Part shown: positions 48,747 through 58,988 of the stretch, piece after piece
Position numbering within the stretch: the stretch's first letter is position 1
Layout: each line of letters opens with the position of its first letter
NCBI RefSeq assembly: GCF_000026185.1
Contig: NC_010694.1
Span: forward strand, 1,116,001 to 1,180,000
Direction of reading: 5' to 3'
Length of the DNA stretch: 64,000 nt
Source of the DNA: Erwinia tasmaniensis Et1/99
GTDB lineage: Bacteria; Pseudomonadota; Gammaproteobacteria; Enterobacterales; Enterobacteriaceae
Position numbers and translations under genes: made by a program
Notes under the pieces: generated by a model
Seen by the model: only the letters and a program-made list of their open reading frames with translations
Databases searched by the model: none
Told to the model about the DNA's origin: nothing

Positions 48747-50054
48747 TTAGCGGTTAACGATGCGGCCGGGGATAAAAAATATCGCCCCAGCGCCGACCAA
48801 CAGCGTGCAGGAAATGATCAGCATGCCGCTCAGCGTGGAGTGGGTCAGATCGGTGAGTACCCCCATCAGGTACGGGGCGACAAACCCGGCAAGGTTGCCG
48901 AAAGAATTAATCAGCGCAATACCGACTGCCGCCATGGTGCCCCCGAGGAAAGCCGTTGGCAGGCTCCAGAACAGCGGCAGAGTGCTCAGGCTACCCGCTG
49001 CACCGAGCGTCAGGCCAAACATTGCCACCCATAGGTTGTCGCTGTACAGGGCAGAGGTCACCATGCCCACGGCCCCGACTGTGGCGATAATCGCTAAATG
49101 CCAGCGGCGCTCGCGGTGCCTGTCCGCGCTTCTGGCCGCCACCAGCATGGTGATAATGGCCGCCGTGTAGGGAATGGCTGTCAGCAAGCCAACGGTAAAC
49201 ACATCCTGGGTTCCGGCGTTCTGTACCAGGGTGGGTAGCCAGAAGCTGACGGTGTAGAAACCGGCAATCAGGCAAAAATAGATAAAGGTGAGCAGCCACA
49301 GTCTGCCGTTACACAGCACGCTGTTCAGCGTTGCCTGTGCGGTCGCCGTGTCCTGCACCGCATCTTCCTGTAGGCGAGCGTTCAGCAACGACTTTTCTTC
49401 AGGATCCAGCCAGCCGGCATGCTCAATGCGTTCCGGGAGTAGCCAGAAGAGCAGCAAGCCAATAAGCAATGAAGGTGTGCCCTGAAGGATAAACAGCCAC
49501 TGCCAGCCTGCCATTCCTAAATGCTGGTGGGAACTGGTCATAATCCAGCCGGAAATCGGGCCGCCGAGCAACCCGGATAGCGGCACGGCGGCGGCAAACA
49601 GGGCAAATATTTTTCCGCGCCGATAAGAAGGGAACCACATCGAAAGATAGAGGATCACGCCAGGATAGAAAGCGGACTCGGTCAGACCAAGCAGAAAGCG
49701 AACCGTATAAAACTGGCCTGGCGTGGTGACCAGCGCGGTAAGTGGGGCGATCGCTGCCCAGGATATCAGCAGCGCGGCCAGCATACGACGCGCCCCAATG
49801 CGTTGCAGAAGAATGTTACCTGGGATCTGGAAAAAGAAAAAACCGATAAAGAAGATGCCGGCACCCAGCCCGTAAACGGTTTCAGAAAAGGCGAGATCGC
49901 CGGACATGTGCAATTTGGCAATGCTGACGTTGATGCGGTCGAGATAGGCGAAAATATAACTGATGGTCAGAATTGGTAAGATGCGCCAGACGGTACGCCT
50001 CCATGCCTTCTCTTCCCGTTTACCCGTTGGGTGAACTGCGCTTGATGAACTCAT
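48747..50054 (-). CDS. MFS transporter of the anion:cation symporter family
   Basis: A 435-residue, 12-segment transporter. N-terminal RRTVWRILPILTISYIFAYLDRINVSIAKLHM and the A-loop RFLLGLTESAFYPGVILYLSMWFPSYRRGK are hallmarks of ACS-type sugar-acid/tartrate transporters. Pairing with denD suggests import of a C4 sugar acid such as erythronate; that is inference. The two genes form a likely operon. Confidence 0.88.
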   Translation of the reverse strand: MSSSSAVHPTGKREEKAWRRTVWRILPILTISYIFAYLDRINVSIAKLHMSGDLAFSETVYGLGAGIFFIGFFFFQIPGNILLQRIGARRMLAALLISWAAIAPLTALVTTPGQFYTVRFLLGLTESAFYPGVILYLSMWFPSYRRGKIFALFAAAVPLSGLLGGPISGWIMTSSHQHLGMAGWQWLFILQGTPSLLIGLLLFWLLPERIEHAGWLDPEEKSLLNARLQEDAVQDTATAQATLNSVLCNGRLWLLTFIYFCLIAGFYTVSFWLPTLVQNAGTQDVFTVGLLTAIPYTAAIITMLVAARSADRHRERRWHLAIIATVGAVGMVTSALYSDNLWVAMFGLTLGAAGSLSTLPLFWSLPTAFLGGTMAAVGIALINSFGNLAGFVAPYLMGVLTDLTHSTLSGMLIISCTLLVGAGAIFFIPGRIVNR

Positions 50055-50247
50055 ACAGCATCCTTTGCGGGTGAGGGAGATATCCTTTTTTTAGATGATA
50101 GCTAACCTGACTTTTCTGCCGCCGGGGTTAGGCCACCAGCAGAAAGGCCAGGTTAGACTAGAGGAGATGGAGGTAAAGGATCTGGGCGGCTTATCACAAT
50201 AATCACCACCGGTGATTAATTTATGCCCGAAAGAGTCCCTGTCACCC

Positions 50248-51684
50248 TTAGTGAAGAAGAAAAATTGTCGCCAGCCCGAGGAAGATAAAGAAGCCGCCGG
50301 TATCGGTCAGAGCGGTGATCAATACGCTGGAGCCTACCGCCGGATCGCGTTTCAACTTAATCAGCAGCAGCGGGATCAATACGCCCATCAGCGCTGCCAG
50401 CAGCAGGTTAAGCAGCATCGCCAGCATCATTACGCCACCCAGTTCCGGGTTACCATACATCGCCCAGGTGATGCCTCCCATGACGCCGCCCCAGAATATG
50501 CCGTTGATCAGGGCAACGCCCAGTTCGCGCCCGACTAAAAAGGAGAAGTTGGCCGGTTCTACCTGATGAAGCGCCATTGCGCGCACGATCATCGTAATCG
50601 TCTGGTTGCCGGTGTTGCCACCAATTCCCGCAACGATCGGCATCAGCGTGGCCAGCGCCACCAGCTGTGAAATGGTGTTTTCAAACAGACCAATGACCCG
50701 CGAAGCAACGAAGGCGGTACACAGATTAATTGCCAGCCAGGCCCAGCGGTTTCGCACCGATTTTCTGATGGGTGCAAAAACATCCTCTTCGGGGTTCACA
50801 CCCCCCATTTTTCGGATATTGCTGTCGTTCTCTTCACGCACCAGGTCGACCACATCATCAATGGTGACACGGCCCATCAGTTTCCCTCTGGCATCGATGA
50901 CGGCCGCAGAAATCAGGTTATAACGCTCGAACGCCCCGGCAGCATCTTCAGCCTTATCATCGATAAGAAAGCTGGTTGGTCTGTTATTCATCACTTCGAA
51001 CACCCGTTTTTCCGGCGTATTCAACAAAATATCCGTCAGCGGCAGCTCGCCCAGCAGCATATTGTTCTTATCGGTGATAAACAGTTTATCGGTGCCGTCT
51101 GGAATGGTTTTTTTGCGACGCAGGAAACGTTGTACGGTCGCTAACGTCACGTCGGCACGTACCGTGACCAGTTTGAAATCCATGATGCGGCCGACGCGGT
51201 CGCGATCAAAGTCCATGACCTCCAGTACGTTTGAACGCAGTGCCGGGTCGAGCGATGTCAGCAGTCGGCCCGTTAGATCGCGCGACAGATATTTGGCCAG
51301 GTAGGCCTGTTCGTCGATATCAAGGGGCTTGATAGCACGTAACAGGTCGCGGTCGCTCATCTCCTCAATCAGACTTTCCCAGACGTTTTCCGAGGCTTCG
51401 AGCAGTACATGACCACGTCGGTCGTTACCTATCAGCCGCCAGAGCGCCAGGCGTTCGTCTTCGGGCAATGCTTCCAGCAGGTCGGCGATATCAGCGGCGT
51501 GCAGCAGCGGTAATGTTTGCTTAATCTCCTCAACCTGCTGCTGATGAATGTCTGCTTCAGCAGGTGATTCACGCCGTGGACGCTCCAGAAGGGTATCGAC
51601 AAGATCTTTATCAGATAGCAGCAGATTAAGAATGCGGCTACGGACTTCAGCCAATTGCTGGACATGAGAAGGGGCTAAAGGCAT
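50248..51684 (-). CDS. mgtE: Magnesium transporter MgtE
   Basis: 478 residues: an N-terminal MgtE_N superhelical domain, two CBS domains (about 140-265) that sense cytosolic Mg2+, a plug helix, and five membrane segments in the C-terminal third with the pore signature GGNTGNQTITMIVRAMAL. Mg2+-gated channel in the inner membrane. The 118 bp between it and yfgG contain no recognisable M-box. Confidence 0.95.
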   Translation of the reverse strand: MPLAPSHVQQLAEVRSRILNLLLSDKDLVDTLLERPRRESPAEADIHQQQVEEIKQTLPLLHAADIADLLEALPEDERLALWRLIGNDRRGHVLLEASENVWESLIEEMSDRDLLRAIKPLDIDEQAYLAKYLSRDLTGRLLTSLDPALRSNVLEVMDFDRDRVGRIMDFKLVTVRADVTLATVQRFLRRKKTIPDGTDKLFITDKNNMLLGELPLTDILLNTPEKRVFEVMNNRPTSFLIDDKAEDAAGAFERYNLISAAVIDARGKLMGRVTIDDVVDLVREENDSNIRKMGGVNPEEDVFAPIRKSVRNRWAWLAINLCTAFVASRVIGLFENTISQLVALATLMPIVAGIGGNTGNQTITMIVRAMALHQVEPANFSFLVGRELGVALINGIFWGGVMGGITWAMYGNPELGGVMMLAMLLNLLLAALMGVLIPLLLIKLKRDPAVGSSVLITALTDTGGFFIFLGLATIFLLH

Positions 51685-51802
51685 GCAATATCCTTTTGTC
51701 TGACGGAAATAAGAATTATATCTTAGCTGATTTCAGGCAGCAGCGTGTGGGCAAATGTCAGGAAAAACATTTGCTTCGCGAAGGGGGCGCCAATGATTAC
51801 TT

Positions 51803-51967
51803 TTATTTAACAACGCTGACAGGCGTTTCCGATGAGAGTTTTTTTTGTTGGTGATGCTGAATTGCACCGGGAACAACATATATCAGCCGTGCCAGCAAAA
51901 TGATAAAGCTGACAAGCAAAATAACGCGGGTGAGGTGACTGGTCTTGTTACGTTTTCTTAATAACAT
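51803..51967 (-). CDS. yfgG: YfgG small membrane protein
   Basis: 54 codons from ATG 51967 to TAA 51803-51805. The product starts MLLRKRNKTSHLTRVILLVS and has one hydrophobic segment (about 14-34: LTRVILLVSFIILLARLIYV) and a basic C-terminus (QHHQQKK). It aligns with E. coli YfgG (RKRHRFNSRMTRIVLLISFI..GRFIYSSVGAWQHHQSKK), sharing TR-VLL-SFI, R-IY, GA-QHHQ-KK. In E. coli yfgG also neighbours yfgF, and its loss is reported to raise nickel and cobalt sensitivity. The ribosome-binding site is weak. Identification rests on similarity and position. Confidence 0.82.
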   Translation of the reverse strand: MLLRKRNKTSHLTRVILLVSFIILLARLIYVVPGAIQHHQQKKLSSETPVSVVK

Positions 51968-52296
51968 AGCGTTATTCACGCGGTGAATCCTGTAGTATGC
52001 CCAAGCGGGCGATGGAATATTGAGTCACAGTTGCCGGTAAAGGTCAATGATAAACAGCGCGCTTTCGAGCTAATTATTGGCGCCGCTCGAGGTTTTCTAC
52101 GTCTTGACGCTACTATCAATATCGATGAAAATTTTTTAAGTATGCTTGACTGAATCATTGCTTTTAGCTGACTAAAGTGGTTCATATGATTTTAATCGGT
52201 TCAGCTTGCCATAAACACTTTTCATAAATATGCCATACAATAGTCGGCTATGATGTTGAAACGCTGCGAATAAAAATATTAAATAAAGACTAAACG
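51968..52296. other. yfgG-yfgF divergent intergenic region
   Basis: 329 bp, A/T-rich, presumed to hold the divergent promoters of yfgG and yfgF. TACAAT at 52236-52241 could be a -10 for yfgF but lacks a good -35. No other structure was recognised. Confidence 0.5.
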
Positions 52297-54546
52297 ATGA
52301 AAAAAACGAGAATGCTGGAAAAGTTTACCGCTCGCTGGTGGGGATTGCCGCTGCTGCTCGCGCTGGTGATGCTACCCGTCGCTTCTGCATTGTCGGTGCG
52401 CCTCTGGATTTCAGATGGCTATGTCTATCTGATCTATTTACCCATCGCCATGATGATCGCTATGCTGATGGTGTTTGACTGGCGAGCTTTTCCAGGCATT
52501 GCTGTTGCTCTCTGCTTCCACTATTTAGGACGCTACACCGTGCCGCAGGTGTTAGTGCTTGTGGGAATGTTCCTTGCCTCATTAGCTGCGGGCTGGTGGG
52601 GCTATCGTACGCAAATTAAAACTCGCTGGAGCGTCAGTCCGGGCGAGCTGAGTCAGGTCAGCATTCGTTTGATCTGGCTGGTGTTGGTGATATCTACCCT
52701 GTTTGTGATTTTAACCCAGCTGGTGCTTCCTATCGGAATACTGCCGCTTCATTATTCGGTTTTTGTCGACGATTCATTCTCGCTGCGCGCCTTACTTAAC
52801 TATCAGTCGTTACTACTGGCATCCCTGGGTACCGTACCCCTGTTCTATTTTTCACTGCGCCTGCTGCGTAACCCGCGATTTATCATCATGTTAAAGAACC
52901 GCTGCCAACGCCAGATTTCTGCGGGCGTAACGTGGCGAGAATTTTTGCTGTGGCTGGTGTTACTGATGTCACTGCTGATCATGCTGACGCTATTTAGGGC
53001 CAATCAGGATAACCTGCTGACGACCGAGTACGGTCTGCCGCTTTTATTACCGCTGATGCTATGGGCCGCGCTGCGTTTTGGATATCTTTTTACCTCGCTG
53101 AGTTGGGGCATACTGCTGGTCGTGCTTTATCAGCTGCGTGACCGTTTTATGGATCTGACGGTAATGAAGCCCTACAATCTGCTGGTTATTTCCGCCTATC
53201 TGTTGGTTTTTACGCTGGTGATTTTGCTGATGTCAGCGATAAGCACACGCCAGCGCCAATTGCTGACGCGCGCAAAAGAACTGGCGCTGACCGATCCGAT
53301 CATCGGGCTGCCGAATTTACGCGCCCTGAATAAGGATCTGGCATTCGTTTCATGCTCCTCACTTTGCTTTCTGCGCATTCCCGACCTTGACCGGTTAAGT
53401 CGCACCTACGGACTGCGGCTGCGTATCCAGTACAAGCGGAGTCTGGCTATTTATCTGCGGCCTAATCTGTTTGCCGGCGAGAGCATTTATCAGCTGCCTG
53501 GCTTTGACCTGGTCATTCGCCTGAATCATGCCGTTCTTCAGTCACGTATTGAAGAGCTGGAGGCGCGCATTAAAAGTTATCACCTGAGCTGGGATGGTCT
53601 GCCGATCCATCCCGATATTGGTCTTAGCTACTGTACGGTGAATACGCCGGTACTACACCTGTATGAGTTGTTGGGTGAAATGAGCGCGTTGGCAGAAACC
53701 TCACTGCGCAGTGGCCACGCGGTCAATCTGCAACAGTCGACCAACGTCACGGTACAGCGCCATATCACGGAAAAGCTGGCGATGCTGCATGATATTCAGT
53801 TCGCCTTGCAGAACGGCAGTTTTCAATTGATGTCGCAAAAAATTTGCGGGGTCCGTGGCGACGATTACTATGAAATTTTGCTGCGTATGGTGAATACGCA
53901 GGGGGAATATATTCAACCCGCCAGTTTCATACCGGTGGTGCAGGAGTTTGGACTGACCTGGGAAGTGGACCGCATGGTGCTGGAGCAGGCGTTGCGATTT
54001 ATTCATCGCCACCGCGATCGGCTGCCTGGGATCCGCTTCGCGATCAATTTATTCGCCGCCACGCTGTGCCGACCGCAGCTAACGGAGGAGATTGCTTCCA
54101 GCCTTAAAACCCACGGTGTGGAGCCCTGGCAGCTGATCATTGAAGTGAAAGAGTCGCCCATGCTGAGCGACAACAGCTGGGGTAACCGCTCGTTGGCCCA
54201 GTTACGGAAATTGGGGTGTCGCGTGGCGATTGATGATTTCGGCACGGGCTATGCCAGCTATTCACGCCTGAAACGGGCGCAGGTCGACATGCTGAAAATA
54301 GACGGGAGCTTCGTGCGCAATATGCTGAATAATAGTCTGGACTACCAGATAATCGTGTCTATTTGCGCGGTGTCGCGACTGAAGCGGATGCAGATCGTCG
54401 CGGAGTTTGTGCAAACGGAAGAGGTCGCCGAGGAGCTGCGTAAGCTGGGTGTCGACTACCTGCAGGGAGAAATCGTCGGTATGCCAATACCGTTGCAGGA
54501 TCTGGCCTCTGGAACCACAGAGGCTGATGAGGTTCTCAGGCCTTAA
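52297..54546 (+). CDS. yfgF: Cyclic-di-GMP phosphodiesterase YfgF
   Basis: 749 residues: an N-terminal membrane region of about nine hydrophobic segments (MASE1-like, to about residue 330), a degenerate GGDEF domain (about 335-485; no GGDEF motif, so no cyclase activity expected), and an EAL domain (about 500-740). EAL catalytic residues appear intact: E in YEILLRMV, N in INLFAATL, E in IIEVKES, DDFGTGYAS, K in MLKIDGSF, E in VAEFVQ, Q in QGEIVGMP. E. coli YfgF degrades c-di-GMP and affects surface properties and peroxide resistance under anaerobiosis. Its end overlaps the convergent methyltransferase gene by 11 bp. Confidence 0.93.
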   Translation: MKKTRMLEKFTARWWGLPLLLALVMLPVASALSVRLWISDGYVYLIYLPIAMMIAMLMVFDWRAFPGIAVALCFHYLGRYTVPQVLVLVGMFLASLAAGWWGYRTQIKTRWSVSPGELSQVSIRLIWLVLVISTLFVILTQLVLPIGILPLHYSVFVDDSFSLRALLNYQSLLLASLGTVPLFYFSLRLLRNPRFIIMLKNRCQRQISAGVTWREFLLWLVLLMSLLIMLTLFRANQDNLLTTEYGLPLLLPLMLWAALRFGYLFTSLSWGILLVVLYQLRDRFMDLTVMKPYNLLVISAYLLVFTLVILLMSAISTRQRQLLTRAKELALTDPIIGLPNLRALNKDLAFVSCSSLCFLRIPDLDRLSRTYGLRLRIQYKRSLAIYLRPNLFAGESIYQLPGFDLVIRLNHAVLQSRIEELEARIKSYHLSWDGLPIHPDIGLSYCTVNTPVLHLYELLGEMSALAETSLRSGHAVNLQQSTNVTVQRHITEKLAMLHDIQFALQNGSFQLMSQKICGVRGDDYYEILLRMVNTQGEYIQPASFIPVVQEFGLTWEVDRMVLEQALRFIHRHRDRLPGIRFAINLFAATLCRPQLTEEIASSLKTHGVEPWQLIIEVKESPMLSDNSWGNRSLAQLRKLGCRVAIDDFGTGYASYSRLKRAQVDMLKIDGSFVRNMLNNSLDYQIIVSICAVSRLKRMQIVAEFVQTEEVAEELRKLGVDYLQGEIVGMPIPLQDLASGTTEADEVLRP

Positions 54547-55141
54547 CGCTGGCCTTCCGTGCCAGCAGGGTGGCAAAGCGCAACGGGACGGGCTGGCCGT
54601 TTTTATCGGTGCAATGTCGCTGCCCGACATTCTCATTGTATTTAACAATATGCCATTTGCGGTAGTAGTGACTCAGTTCGCCGGACCTGAAGGTAAACGA
54701 AAAGCTCTCGTGACAAGGATAGTCGCGGCTGTCCATGGCCGACACGATCAGGTTGTAGCCATCGCGCACCGTGCTGGCCTGCATATCGGCAATCAGTTGC
54801 GGCACGGTTGTCGGCTGTAGAAACATCATGACATCCGTAGACAGCACCAGATCATAAGCCCCGTTGAAACGTAGCCCGTTGAGATCGTGCAGCGCGCTAT
54901 GCACCCCGGAAATATTCTCGGCAGTGACAATGGTATTGAGGCGGGCGAGTCTGGCCGCGTTATTATCCCAGGCCGTGACGTCGAAGCCTTGAGCATTTAG
55001 CCAGAGTGAGTTGCATCCGCCAGCACAACCAATGTCGAGCGCGCGGGTTCCCTCAATATGCGGTAGCGCCTCTGTTAATTCGGAGTGTGGCGTGCCGAGC
55101 GAGTATTTTGTGCAAAGGTCGTAAGCAGCAAGTGCGGTCAT
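54536..55141 (-). CDS. tehB: TehB-like SAM-dependent methyltransferase
   Basis: 201 residues from ATG 55141. SAM-binding motif I ALDIGCAGGCNSLWLNAQGFDVTAWD, then YDLVLSTDVMMFL, GGYNLIV-like DGYNLIVSAMDSRDYPCHESFSF and RFATLLARK at the C-terminus, all aligning with E. coli TehB (197 aa), the tellurite methyltransferase. A TehA partner is not present. Upstream ATGs at 55168 and 55204 are in frame; none has a good ribosome-binding site, and 55141 best fits the family length. TehB homologues may methylate other metalloid or thiol substrates. Confidence 0.85.
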   Translation of the reverse strand: MTALAAYDLCTKYSLGTPHSELTEALPHIEGTRALDIGCAGGCNSLWLNAQGFDVTAWDNNAARLARLNTIVTAENISGVHSALHDLNGLRFNGAYDLVLSTDVMMFLQPTTVPQLIADMQASTVRDGYNLIVSAMDSRDYPCHESFSFTFRSGELSHYYRKWHIVKYNENVGQRHCTDKNGQPVPLRFATLLARKASVKA

Positions 55142-55252
55142 GAGCGTCAGTTTATGGTATCCAGTCATTTTCGCGCTGTGGCGACGGGATGAGCGACATA
55201 TCACGTCGCCCCCCGCGGCCGCGGCGCGCGCGGTAGAATAATACGGGCCGGT

Positions 55253-56779
55253 TTACGCCTCTTCGCGAATGGTGAGTTGCCAGCCGGTCACGTCATTCCA
55301 GTAACTCTGCTCGCGCTCAATGTCCAGCTGGACCAGACTGTTCTGGCTGAAGTAATCACGCGGAAAAGTCAGAGTCCAGTTGCCCTCATCGGTATGCAGT
55401 TTCAGGTAGCCTGGCTTAGTGGTGGCCTGGCGCTGGTTGTTTAACAGCGTCGCCAGGCGCAGCAAAAACACCATCGGCAGCAGCTGTTTGCGTTTAAACA
55501 GCGTCAGGCGCGGCATATCTTCGACCTTAACCGCTTTACGATGATAGCGTACCAGCGTGGCCAGCAGCGTCTGCTGCTCCTGGTTGAACCCCGGCAAATT
55601 GGTGTTCTGTAGGATGTAGGCAGAGTGACGCTGCATACCACTATGATTAATGGTCAGCCCGACTTCATGCAGCATTGCCGCCCATTTTAGTAGCGCACAC
55701 AGCTGCGGATTTGCCTGCTTCGCGTTTTGGTCGCGCCACTGTTCGTACAGCTGCTCGGTCGTTTCCAGCACGCGGCGTGCCTGGTCGCTATCGATAGCAT
55801 AATGATCCGCCAGGCTGCGCGACGTGCGGCTGCGAATGTCCTGATGTCTGAAACGGCCTTCCATCTCATACAGCACGCCTTCGCGCAGCGCGCCGTCAGA
55901 CAGGCGCAGTTCGCGGATGGCAAGGGCATCAAAAACGCCGCACAGGATCGCCAGGCCCGGCACAAACACGCGTTTGCGCTCTTCCGATAGCCCCGGCAGG
56001 CTAAGGGCATCAAAAGATTTGTGCTTGATGACTTCGTCCTGTAGAAGTTGCAGGCGCTCCGGGGTGATCAGCTTATCCTTCTCTCCCATTGCCTGTAGCA
56101 CTTCGCAGGCCGCTTTGATGGTGCCGGAAGCACCTAACGCAAACTGCCAGCCTTTCAGACGGTACTGCCAGGCCAGCGTTTCCAGCTTTTGTACCGCGGC
56201 AAGCCGGGCGCGACAAAAATTCTCTTTGCTGATGCAGCCATCAGGGAAATAGAGATTGGCAAAACTGACGCAGCCCATGCGTCGGCTTTCAACCAGCTTA
56301 GGTTCGAAATCTTCGCCAATCACCAGTTCGGTGGAGCCACCGCCAATATCGATAACCAGCTTGCGCCCTTTTTCCGGCTGGGTGTGTTCCACGCCCATAA
56401 AGATCAGCCGCGCTTCTTCATTGCCTGAAATCACCTCGATAGGATAGGGGATCACCTCTGCCGCGCGCTGGAGAAACTCTTGTGCATTCACCGCCTGGCG
56501 CAAGGTGTGAGTACCGACGATGGTCACATTGGTCGCGTTAAAACCCTGTAAGCGCTCGGCGAAGAGCGCCAGGCAGCCGAGACCGCGTTGGATCGCGTCT
56601 TCGCTCAGGACATTATCATTGTCCAGTCCGTCCGCCAGATGTACACGCTGTTTAAGGCGTCCCAGTACCTGCATGGCTCCGTCTACCACGCGGGCAATCA
56701 CCATGTGAAAACTGTTTGAACCCAGGTCAATAGCCGCGAATTCCTGCGGTTTGGCGATACTTTTAGGGGTAATTGGCAT
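55253..56779 (-). CDS. ppx: Exopolyphosphatase
   Basis: A 508-residue ASKHA-fold enzyme that removes terminal phosphates from polyphosphate (and hydrolyses pppGpp). Phosphate-1/2 motifs [16 protein letters not shown] and [16 protein letters not shown], plus an HD-like C-terminal region ([21 protein letters not shown]). It sits 5 bp downstream of ppk in one operon, so synthesis and degradation of polyphosphate are co-expressed, as in E. coli. Confidence 0.97.
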   Translation of the reverse strand: MPITPKSIAKPQEFAAIDLGSNSFHMVIARVVDGAMQVLGRLKQRVHLADGLDNDNVLSEDAIQRGLGCLALFAERLQGFNATNVTIVGTHTLRQAVNAQEFLQRAAEVIPYPIEVISGNEEARLIFMGVEHTQPEKGRKLVIDIGGGSTELVIGEDFEPKLVESRRMGCVSFANLYFPDGCISKENFCRARLAAVQKLETLAWQYRLKGWQFALGASGTIKAACEVLQAMGEKDKLITPERLQLLQDEVIKHKSFDALSLPGLSEERKRVFVPGLAILCGVFDALAIRELRLSDGALREGVLYEMEGRFRHQDIRSRTSRSLADHYAIDSDQARRVLETTEQLYEQWRDQNAKQANPQLCALLKWAAMLHEVGLTINHSGMQRHSAYILQNTNLPGFNQEQQTLLATLVRYHRKAVKVEDMPRLTLFKRKQLLPMVFLLRLATLLNNQRQATTKPGYLKLHTDEGNWTLTFPRDYFSQNSLVQLDIEREQSYWNDVTGWQLTIREEA

Positions 56780-56784
56780 AATGG

Positions 56785-58845
56785 TTAGTCAGGCTGTTCA
56801 AGTAATTTAATGTATTCGTAGATCGCCAGCTGTGAACGAACCTTACGGCGATTACCGCGCGGAACATATCTGTTGCTCAGCTCTTTATCAACGAAGCGGG
56901 CCTTCAGCGTATCACTCATAAGAATGGCAATAATATCCAGGATGCGCTGCTTCAGAATGGGATCGAGTACGGCAACGGCGACTTCAATCCGGTAATCAAT
57001 ATTGCGCGTCATCCAGTCTGCTGAAGATAAGAATACCTTCTTATCTCCGGCGTTATCAAAAATATAAACGCGATCGTGCTCCAGATAGCGGTCAACGATG
57101 CTGATCACCCGGATATTATCACTGATCCCTTCCAGATTGGGTATTAATGAGCACATGCCGCGCACCACCAGTTCGACTTTGACGCCTACGCTGGAAGCGG
57201 TGTACAGGCGATCGACCAGACCTTTATCCACCAGGTTATTGATCTTCAAGGTTATCCCGGCAGGGATGCCCTGCTGCGCATTGGCTATTTCATTATCGAT
57301 CAGCTGATACAGCATCTGCCGCGAATTCTGTGGCGATACCATAAGGTGCTCGAAAGTCACCGGTCGATACGGGTTTTCAATAAAGTTGAATACGCGTCGC
57401 ACTTCATTGGTAATGCGCGCATCGGCGGTCAGCAGCGAGTAATCGGTGTAAAGCCGTGCGGTCTTTTCGTTAAAGTTACCGGTGCCGATATGCGCATAGC
57501 GGTTGATCTCCCCGTTTTCACGTCGTGAGATCAGGAACAGCTTGGCGTGAATTTTCAGCCCCGGAGCCGAGAAGATCACATGGACTCCGGCTTCGGTCAG
57601 ACGCTTTGCCCAGTGAATATTGGCTTCTTCATCGAAACGAGCCTGAAGCTCCACGACCACCGTAACTTTTTTACCGTTGTAGGCGGCATGGATCATCGCG
57701 TCAATGATGCGCGAGTCTTTTGCAACGCGGTAAATGTTGATTTTGATTGCCAGCACCGCCGGGTCGAAAGAGGCCTGGCGCAGCAGTTCAAGCACATGTT
57801 CAAAAGTGTGATAGGGATAGTAGAGCAGCACATCGCGGTTACGGATAGCATCAAATCCATTACGAAAACGGTCGAACCAGATGTGGCGCAGCTGCGGCAG
57901 CGGTTTGTTCACCAGATTGGCTTTGCCAACGTTGGGGAAGCTAATAAAGTCTTTAAAGTTATGATAACGTCCGCCGGGCACAATCGAGTCGTAATTGGAT
58001 ATATTCAGCTTGTTGCGCAGCAGCTCCACCATGGCATCCGGCATATCACGCTGATAGACAAAGCGCACCGGCTCAGCCGTCAGGCGCTGCTTCAGGCTTG
58101 ATGACATCAGTTCCAGCAGGCTGGATTCCATCTCTGTGACCAGGTCATATTCCGCGTCGCGCGTCATCTTCATTGAATAGGCGTTAAGCGCGTCATAATC
58201 AAAAAAGCCGCGAAAAATATCACCCAGGCAGTAACGCAAAATATTATCCAGCAGGATCATCGGCTTTCTGCGGCGCGGCGTTTCAGGGGGCAGATTGACG
58301 AAACGCGGCACTTTATCCGACGGGATCTCCAGCAGCGCGTAGCTTATCTCTTCTCCGCGGATGATCTCTACCGCCAGATAAGTGTAGTCATCCTTAAGAA
58401 ACTCAATTAAATCCGTGTCGTGGTTTATCAGGATCGGCGTAATGTGCTGGCGTAAATGATGTTTGAAGTAGTGGCGCAGCCAGCTTTGCTGATTCGGTGA
58501 AAGCTGACGTTCATTGATCAGGAAGATCTGATTACGTGCCATCTCCAGCAGCAGGTCGTTGTAGAGGCTGTCGAACTCCTGATCGGCCTTCAGTACCCGC
58601 GCCTGAATTTTTTTTAGCAGGTGACGCGGCGTGCCGGGAATACCCTGTTCTTCACCGATAAGAATTCGGCGCTTAAGGTCAGCAAAGCGAACTTTGTAAA
58701 ACTCTTCTAAATTATTGGAATAAATGCCAAGAAAGCGCATACGTTCAATCAGCGGGTTAGTCTTGTCTGCCGCCTCTTGCAAAACGCGTTCATTAAAGGA
58801 TAACCAACTTAACTCTTTTTCAATATACAACTTTTCCTGACCCAT
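56785..58845 (-). CDS. ppk1: Polyphosphate kinase 1
   Basis: 686 residues (E. coli 688). It makes inorganic polyphosphate reversibly from ATP. Conserved regions: [19 protein letters not shown]-terminal domain, [21 protein letters not shown], the phosphorylated His433 in [11 protein letters not shown], and the second phospholipase-D-like half with [12 protein letters not shown] and [19 protein letters not shown] at 58845 with CGGAG upstream matches E. coli [14 protein letters not shown]; 17 in-frame codons upstream overlap an inverted repeat and are unlikely to be translated. Divergent from the Pst-like cluster. Confidence 0.98.
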   Translation of the reverse strand: MGQEKLYIEKELSWLSFNERVLQEAADKTNPLIERMRFLGIYSNNLEEFYKVRFADLKRRILIGEEQGIPGTPRHLLKKIQARVLKADQEFDSLYNDLLLEMARNQIFLINERQLSPNQQSWLRHYFKHHLRQHITPILINHDTDLIEFLKDDYTYLAVEIIRGEEISYALLEIPSDKVPRFVNLPPETPRRRKPMILLDNILRYCLGDIFRGFFDYDALNAYSMKMTRDAEYDLVTEMESSLLELMSSSLKQRLTAEPVRFVYQRDMPDAMVELLRNKLNISNYDSIVPGGRYHNFKDFISFPNVGKANLVNKPLPQLRHIWFDRFRNGFDAIRNRDVLLYYPYHTFEHVLELLRQASFDPAVLAIKINIYRVAKDSRIIDAMIHAAYNGKKVTVVVELQARFDEEANIHWAKRLTEAGVHVIFSAPGLKIHAKLFLISRRENGEINRYAHIGTGNFNEKTARLYTDYSLLTADARITNEVRRVFNFIENPYRPVTFEHLMVSPQNSRQMLYQLIDNEIANAQQGIPAGITLKINNLVDKGLVDRLYTASSVGVKVELVVRGMCSLIPNLEGISDNIRVISIVDRYLEHDRVYIFDNAGDKKVFLSSADWMTRNIDYRIEVAVAVLDPILKQRILDIIAILMSDTLKARFVDKELSNRYVPRGNRRKVRSQLAIYEYIKLLEQPD

Positions 58846-58863
58846 TTTTACTCCGTTCGCTGC

Positions 58864-58892
58864 TTCAGGATAAAGGTAGCCATTATCCTGAA
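58864..58892. repeat. Perfect inverted repeat upstream of ppk
   Basis: TTCAGGATAA (58864-58873) and TTATCCTGAA (58883-58892) with a 9-nt spacer, 18 bp upstream of the ppk start. It could be a repressor site or a leader hairpin in the ppk transcript. Its ligand is unknown. Confidence 0.6.
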
Positions 58893-58897
58893 ACATT

Positions 58898-58915
58898 ATG
58901 GCGACAGTATGGCAG
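58898..58915 (-). promoter_or_regulatory. Degenerate Pho-box-like repeat
   Basis: On the minus strand CTGCCAT-ACTG-TCGCCAT resembles the PhoB box (CTGTCAT-N4-CTGTCAT) with the correct 11-bp period; the first half matches 6 of 7, the second 4 of 7. It lies between ppk-ppx and a phosphate-transporter-like operon, both plausible PhoB targets. Low confidence on sequence alone. Confidence 0.3.
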
Positions 58916-58988
58916 CATTGTCCAACGCCCGGTGAATGTTGATTGTCTTATTAATCACAGACGGGCAACATAACGGTTTTGAACTAAC

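Noticed and set aside
51685..51802. M-box riboswitch upstream of mgtE
   Set aside because: The leader is only about 118 bp before yfgG and lacks a recognisable M-box core.
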